Origin: JBBRYB01 sp038238115
Lineage (GTDB): Bacteria > Actinomycetota > Actinomycetes > Propionibacteriales > Nocardioidaceae
Assembly (NCBI GenBank): GCA_038238115.1
Contig: JBBRYB010000012.1
Location: 51,544 to 115,543, forward strand
Direction: 5' to 3'
DNA: 64,000 bases
The notes beneath the pieces were generated by a model. That model did no database searches. It was not told where the DNA came from and saw only the letters and a program-made list of their open reading frames with translations. Numbering within the stretch: position 1 is the first letter of the stretch; every line of letters begins with the position of its first letter. A program made the translations under genes and the position numbers. Below, piece after piece: positions 59,590 to 64,000 of the stretch.

Positions 59590-60813
59590 CTACGCTCGAA
59601 GGGTTCGGCGCGAGGCCAGCACCCGGGCATACACCTCTGCATGGGCGGAGGCGATGGCGTCCCAGCTCTGTGCCGCCAACACCTCCCCTGCAGCGGCAGC
59701 GAGCCGGTCGGCAAGGGCGCGATCGCTCAGCACCATCTCGAGGGCGGCGGCCAAGGCGGCAGTGTCATTTGGCGGCACGCGTAGCACCGCCTGGTCCTCC
59801 GTGGGTCGACGCAACTCACCGGGTGGTGCGGTGGCGACTACCGGTATGCCGGCCGCGAACGCGGCCAGCAGTGAACTGGATTTGCGGGTGACCCCCTCGT
59901 GAAAAGGAAAGGCCGCAACATCAGCAGCCCGCATCAACCGGGAGACCTTCGAGTCCGGCAGGTAACCGGTGAAGTGGACGTTGTCCTGCACACCACACGC
60001 CGCCGCTACCTGGTCGAGTTGTCGACGGAACTGATGCGCGGCGGTACCCGTGACGGAGTGACTCTCCGCGCCGCCGATCAGCAACAGATGTGTACCCGGG
60101 TGCTGAGCTTGTACGTCGGCTACGGCAGAGATCAGCTGGTCGAGAGCCTTCGCGGGGTGCAAAAATCCGAAGAACACGACCAGCGCCGCGCCGGGAGCCA
60201 CCCCCAGCACGCGCCGCACGTCGGCTCTAGCCTGCATTTCTCCGACGGCTGGACCCTCGACGTTGAGACCGATCGGCACCTCCAGCGTGACGGGCGCGTG
60301 GCGGCGCAGACGTTTCTGCAGCACGCACAAGTGCTCACGCGACGGAACCAGAACCACGTCCGCGGCGGTCGTCAGAAACAGCGTCTCGCGGTCGACATAC
60401 CCGTGGTGCTCGGCCACTGACCAAAGATTGGACCGGATCCGCCGACCAAGACCGCGCCCGGCCCACACGCCGTACTCGTGCAGGGTCACGACAAGCGGTA
60501 CGCGTGACGGTAACCAGCGAGGCAGCATGCCAACCGCGCGAGAGAAACCGAAGACCGATGGCGCGAACTGCACATGAACCAGATCGACGTCCAAGCGGCG
60601 CACTGCCCGGGCAGCCCGGAGCACACCTAGGGCATCCCACCGCTCCGTCACACCGACGGCCGCCTCCCCCGCCGCCAGCCCGTGCGCGGTGACGAGAACC
60701 GGTTCTATCCGGATCTCCCGCAGGGAGTCGGCCAGCCGGCGCGTGTAGTCGGCCACCCCGTCGCGCGACGGATCCAGATAGCCACAGACCAGTCCCACGC
60801 GCGTCTCGCCCAT
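59590..60813 (-). CDS. Glycosyltransferase family 4 (first gene of the glycan cassette)
   Basis: 407 aa GT-B protein starting GETRVGLVCGYLDPSRDGVA, preceded by AGGAAGGA. The C-terminal half has AALVVFFGFLHPAKALDQLI and the donor-site AFPFHEGVTRKSSSLLAAFA, then GIPVVATAPPGELR, a clear GT4 pattern with one glutamate replaced in E-x7-E. Four-gene operon with acyltransferase, methyltransferase and second GT4, bracketed by a 49-bp direct repeat. Product unknown, likely a surface polysaccharide or glycoprotein decoration. Confidence 0.88.
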   Translation of the reverse strand: MGETRVGLVCGYLDPSRDGVADYTRRLADSLREIRIEPVLVTAHGLAAGEAAVGVTERWDALGVLRAARAVRRLDVDLVHVQFAPSVFGFSRAVGMLPRWLPSRVPLVVTLHEYGVWAGRGLGRRIRSNLWSVAEHHGYVDRETLFLTTAADVVLVPSREHLCVLQKRLRRHAPVTLEVPIGLNVEGPAVGEMQARADVRRVLGVAPGAALVVFFGFLHPAKALDQLISAVADVQAQHPGTHLLLIGGAESHSVTGTAAHQFRRQLDQVAAACGVQDNVHFTGYLPDSKVSRLMRAADVAAFPFHEGVTRKSSSLLAAFAAGIPVVATAPPGELRRPTEDQAVLRVPPNDTAALAAALEMVLSDRALADRLAAAAGEVLAAQSWDAIASAHAEVYARVLASRRTLRA

Positions 60814-60902
60814 CGGGCCACATTCCTTCCTGCGGCCACGTCGCGCAAGCAGTGAGAGACGCTCGTTTGAGTCGCCGTCTTGGGCTCATGAAGTCTCCTG
60901 GG

Positions 60903-60951
60903 ACGGGTGACTGAGGATCGAGGACCCTCGGTAGGCGACCTACAGTCCGCC
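60903..60951. repeat. 49-bp direct repeat, copy B
   Basis: Begins ACGGGTGACTGAGGATCGAG and ends GGCGACCTACAGTCCGCC; 46 of 49 positions match copy A, 4.70 kb away and in the same orientation. It lies 90 bp upstream of the first glycosyltransferase start. The 411-bp gap around it (60814-61224) holds no gene I can support. Confidence 0.75.
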
Positions 60952-61224
60952 GGCCTGATCCCGCGCTATGTCCGCCCAAGCGACCGCCGGTGACGGCCGT
61001 GGCGCCTTTGATGTCCTGAGCGGTTGCACGGGGAAGGGACACGGTCTGGCCCCGTCGCTGACCGACACGCTTGTGTGCATCCACGCCGTCATGGCCGTGC
61101 TTCATCAAAGTGTCCTGCCGTACCGCGGTCTCCAATCGACGAAACGCAACGGTCCGTAAGCGTACGATCAAGTTGACTCTGCGCGGGGGGCACCTTGAGA
61201 ACCGGACGGGGCCAGGAGACTGCG

Positions 61225-61744
61225 GTGGCAAGTGAGATGGTGCGCGACGGGCAGTCGATGCAATCGGTTTTCGACCTGCTGGGCCGCAACGAGGTACCTG
61301 ACAGCCGCGTTGGGCTGGATACTCACCCGGAGCCCAACCCTGCGCGCTGCGCTATGGGCTCGGCTGGCTATGCCCGGTAATTCATCTCAGGTTGAGGTTG
61401 CGCTTGAGGTCGTAGACGTACTCGGCCGTCCTGAACTTGGCCGTACCGATCTCGAGCTCACTTCACCGGACTCGCGAGTCGTCATCGAAGCAAAGAAGGC
61501 GTGGCTTGTGCCCGGTGAAGTCCAACTGACAACGTACGTGAACCGCGTCGAAGCAGTCCAGAACCGCCTTCTCGTCAGCCTCTCCGACTCAAGCGCCGAC
61601 TGGGCAAGAACCCAGCTCCCGCACGACATCGCCGGTGTGCCCGTCCGGCACCTTCCGTGGGACGACGTGAGGCTCGACCTGCACCGCGCCCGCCGAACAG
61701 CCCGGTCGACTGAGCGCCTGTGGCTCGAGGAGCTAGCCAACTAG
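61225..61744 (+). pseudogene. PD-(D/E)XK nuclease-like protein, frameshifted
   Basis: From GTG 61225 the frame reads MVRDGQSMQSVFDLLGRNE and then drifts; one extra G at 61293-61294 is the cause, since the next frame continues YLTAALGWILTRSPTLRAAL and on to a stop at 61744. The rejoined protein of about 172 aa contains DLELTSPDSRVVIEAKKAW, the D-x(n)-E-x-K core of PD-(D/E)XK nucleases. Related proteins in actinobacteria look like small restriction-type nucleases. It is followed 18 bp later by a small gene with a ribosome site, so the two form a unit. Confidence 0.65.
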
Positions 61745-61762
61745 CTTCTAGGAGCAACGGCC

Positions 61763-62218
61763 GTGAGAGATGCCGTTGATCAGTGGGTTTACTGTGTCGT
61801 CGTGTCTGATGGCCTCCCCGAGGAGGGAGGGGAGCGGTCTTTCCGAGACTTCGTTGTCAAGGAACGCGCCTATTTCCATCCCTATGGTGGTGCCAACGGA
61901 TGGCCGAAGCGCCCTCCGCGCTTCATGGCGTTTCGGTGGGGCGGCTACGTCCGGCAGATCAACCGCGTCGACAGCTACGAGGTCGTCGAACACCTCAACG
62001 ACCTCTGGCCGGAGCTCACACGCGGTGAGGACACTAAACCGGACCCCAGAATGGTCTATAGCCTCGGTCCCGATATACCAATCGGCACGATCCCGACTAA
62101 GGGAACTTACGCCATAGGACGAGACTGGGCATTGCTCGACCAAATTCTCACGCAGCCAACGCTTGCGGGGCCGTCCGCAAGAGCAAGGATTTTTGACGGC
62201 GAGCTCCCGCCGCTCTGA
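61763..62218 (+). CDS. Hypothetical protein next to the PD-(D/E)XK gene
   Basis: 151 aa, GTG start with AGGAGC upstream. The sequence is compact and aromatic-rich (WVYCVVVSDGLPEEGGERSF, AYFHPYGGANGWPKRPPRFM, YVRQINRVDSYEVVEHLNDL) and ends with a DGELPPL tail. I recognise no family; no membrane segment or signal. The tight spacing after the nuclease-like gene suggests a functional pair, perhaps a sensor or inhibitor partner. Confidence 0.6.
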   Translation: MRDAVDQWVYCVVVSDGLPEEGGERSFRDFVVKERAYFHPYGGANGWPKRPPRFMAFRWGGYVRQINRVDSYEVVEHLNDLWPELTRGEDTKPDPRMVYSLGPDIPIGTIPTKGTYAIGRDWALLDQILTQPTLAGPSARARIFDGELPPL

Positions 62219-62830
62219 ACGTTGGGCGGTTCGTCAACCCCGGCCATGGCGCTCGCAGAGCGGCGACTGACTAACTGAGTGGTTAAGAAGTGAGACATTT
62301 GCAAACCACTGGGTTCTATCGCCGCCGTACCTACACGCGAAAAGTCCTAAGAGGATAAAACGCGCCTGATCAGCAAGCGTCAATGTAGCTGCTACCTCAC
62401 TGTAGGCATCAAGCCGGCCCCGCGGCCCAGTAGGTGGTTTTCATGGCGCTGCGCTGGCGAAGGGGGCGGCGGCGGTCGGCGGTCGTCGATGGTTGCCTGG
62501 ACGCCGTCGCCAGCGGTCGCCGCCATCTGCTTCCTGGGTGCTTGGCGTCTCCTGCGGGTGGCTGAGGAATCGGGGATCCGGCCGGATTAATCCTGGACCG
62601 CGGCACCAGCCCGCATGATCAATCCACGTCGCGGCATGAAGTCGTGCGCGTCTAAATGTTGATCGCATCCCTAACACCGAACACGATTGGTGTGGACGGC
62701 CTTCCCAACAATCAAGCACGCTGATCGTGCCTACAAGTCGGGCTCGCCCATAGGGTGGCGTGCATACCGGTGAAGATTACGAGTACTCTGGCGAGCGGTC
62801 GACTAGCTACTGCGAGCACAGGGGACCAAC
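62219..62830. other. Gene-poor 612-bp gap with partial repeat copy C
   Basis: No credible gene. Around 62555-62578 CGGGTGGCTGAGGAATCGGG repeats the left part of copies A and B (ACGGGTGACTGAGGATCG), preceded by TGGCGTCTCCTG, which resembles AAGTCTCCTGGG before copy B. Composition becomes more AT-rich towards the right. Confidence 0.45.
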
Positions 62831-63693
62831 GTGTCGTCACAACCAAGCGACGAAACAGCCGGTCGTTCATGGCTGCAGTCCGCTGCCCGCCAGCGTGTCC
62901 GGGGGCGGTCTTTCACCTCAGCTTTGCTTGGTGGGTTACTGCTGTACGCAGCTCTCGGTGAGTTGATCGCGCCTCAATACTTAACTGACAACTTCGGAAT
63001 TTCAAGTCAGCTAAGCCTGCTTACTGCGCTTGTCGCTGGGCTGGTCGGGTTTGTCGTGCTCGCGTATGGGGCCAACGCCATGACAACCGCTCGCGCCAAC
63101 TTCTACGAAGCGCAGGAGAGGCTAGCCCGGGGGGAAGTCGACGAAGCGCTTGGAAACGTTACCGGTCCAAATGATTTTGATTGGTTTGATGCGTGCAAAT
63201 AGAAAGCAGATGGACGCTTACGATGCACTTGCGCGGTCTCAGGCAGAGACTTCTTACCGCATGGCCCAGATCGCCATGGGAATCGGCTTAGTCATGATCA
63301 TCGTGGGTGTAATGGTGGCAGTCCTCGCCGACACACCCTCCATAAAATATGCAGCTTCTTTGGTCACCGCGGTTGGAGCGGCCACAGGAGGGTACATTGC
63401 TCGCACCTTCGTAGCTGTGCAACAAGCCGCAAGTAAACAAATGAACTTCTATTTTCGACAGCCTTGTGCAAAGTTATCTTCTCTCCGCTGAACGCCTGAT
63501 GGGTCAAACGACAAAGAAGCGGCGATCCCAGGTGCTGGAAATGGTAATTGCGTCAGCTCTATCTCAGGTAAGCCAGTCCAGTGATGACTATATTTCTGGC
63601 GCAAGCGAGAAGACCTCTAGGAGTGGGCCCCTCGTTCAACCGAAGGCCTCCTTCTGGGTTCGTTTGATGCGCCGTTTGGGAGCGAACACTTGA
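62831..63693 (+). pseudogene. Multi-span membrane protein resembling TRADD-N-associated 2TM family, twice frameshifted
   Basis: Three overlapping frames join into one protein of about 285 aa. Frame 1 from GTG 62831 has two helices (SALLGGLLLYAALGELIAP; LSLLTALVAGLVGFVVLAYG) and ends after DFDWFD; a shift at 63185-63191 continues LMRANRKQMDAYDALARSQA with SYRMAQIAMGIGLVMIIVGV and a fourth helix; a T-run at 63452-63455 (one T too many) continues FDSLVQSYLLSAERLM. The pattern 'Q..S(F/Y)...IA...GF...IIG' plus a second helix and 'QAxxQMxxYFDxL' is that of 2TM modules linked to TRADD-N conflict systems. AT-rich codon use marks foreign origin. Confidence 0.5.
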
Positions 63694-63789
63694 AGCTGAG
63701 CGGCGGAAAGCATGGTCGTCAATTGGAGCAGTGGCCGAAGCCAAAGCAAGGCGTAAACGCCGAGTAAACACTCTTAGATGTCGTCGTCC

Positions 63790-63845
63790 CGCCGCATCAC
63801 CCGCCAGCGGCCCTGTAACGGGACGGTCCCAAAAGGGATGCGGCG
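63790..63845. repeat. Inverted repeat near the right edge
   Basis: CGCCGCATC (63790-63798) and GATGCGGCG (63837-63845) are exact inverted copies, with a nested GGGAC-G-GTCCC hairpin between them. It could be an IS terminus or a terminator for the partial gene that ends just to its right. Confidence 0.45.
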
Positions 63846-63911
63846 AGTGATTCAGCGTTGGTCAAGTCCGCTGGGGTGGTGTACGACGGGTGATCCCTCG
63901 CCGTTGGTTGT

Positions 63912-64000
63912 TCAGGCGGTGATGGCCTGGATGGTCAGCTGGTTGGTCACCTCCTCGGTGGTGGGGTCGACGGCTTGGGATCGGGCAAGAACGTCGAGTC
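63912..64000 (-). CDS. C-terminal end of an unidentified protein (possible transposase)
   Basis: Only 29 codons are inside the window: LDVLARSQAVDPTTEEVTNQ then LTIQAITA and TGA. The coding-like composition and its place beside an inverted repeat in an island suggest a transposase end, but the fragment is too short to assign. Confidence 0.35.
   Translation of the reverse strand, partial: LDVLARSQAVDPTTEEVTNQLTIQAITA

Larger units (their letters stand above)
52955..64000. mobile_element. Putative integrated genomic island at tRNA-Arg
   Basis: The segment begins at the tRNA-Arg 3' end, where a tyrosine integrase and an excisionase lie side by side, and continues with small DNA-binding and zinc proteins, decayed nucleases, a repeat-bracketed glycan cassette and AT-richer membrane-protein remnants. 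No second copy of the tRNA 3' end was found in the window, so the right boundary is unknown or outside; the end coordinate is the window edge. The extent is an inference. Confidence 0.45.

Overview
The window is a contiguous piece of a high-GC actinobacterial chromosome. The signs are a strong G/C third-position bias, many GTG starts, many apparently leaderless genes with a TAnnnT hexamer 6-7 nt before the start codon, a proteasome activator (Bpa), DUF5302/DUF5926/DUF6457 proteins and a SigK-RskA pair. An actinomycete near Propionibacteriales or Micrococcales fits best; genus cannot be fixed from the sequence alone.

Region 1 (1-16400) is catabolic and household. A minus-strand run of permease, GntR regulator, glutamine-synthetase-like ligase, aldehyde dehydrogenase and SDR looks like a gamma-glutamyl polyamine/amine degradation operon with start-stop overlaps throughout. 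It is followed by a tandem-repeat array, a SigB/SigF-type sigma factor, two tandem sulfotransferase paralogues, and a divergent TetR / acyl-CoA carboxylase / HMG-CoA lyase locus (leucine-isovalerate type) with a clear palindromic operator. EcsC, DUF5302 and Aat genes close the region.

Region 2 (16400-34900) holds Fpg-like glycosylase, small kinase, rhodanese, an orphan AAA ATPase, two acetyltransferases, a glycerophosphodiesterase, DUF5926, arginine deiminase with larB-larC, pheA, DUF4446, a PAP2-diacylglycerol-kinase fusion, serS with a HAD phosphatase, and DUF3291.

Region 3 (34900-52900) opens with a four-gene minus-strand unit: molybdopterin oxidoreductase, fasciclin lipoprotein, sigK, rskA, with a SigK-like promoter candidate at its head. 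Divergently, oleA-oleBC-oleD encodes long-chain olefin synthesis, with OleB and OleC fused. Then come Bpa, a quinone oxidoreductase, MobA-like and nitrilase-family proteins, tRNA-Ser(UGA), tRNA-Ser(GCU), a metallophosphoesterase, GTP-type PEP carboxykinase and tRNA-Arg(ACG).

Region 4 (52900-64000) looks like an integrated, decaying element inserted next to tRNA-Arg: frameshifted tyrosine integrase, excisionase, small zinc-finger and HTH proteins, a GIY-YIG remnant, a four-gene glycan cassette (two glycosyltransferases, methyltransferase, hexapeptide acyltransferase) bracketed by a 49-bp direct repeat, a frameshifted PD-(D/E)XK nuclease with a partner gene, and a twice-frameshifted multi-span membrane protein resembling the TRADD-N-associated 2TM family of bacterial conflict systems. 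The last part is visibly more AT-rich than the rest. Three dispersed copies of a CATGTGCACATG-type palindromic element lie in long intergenic gaps of the core chromosome.
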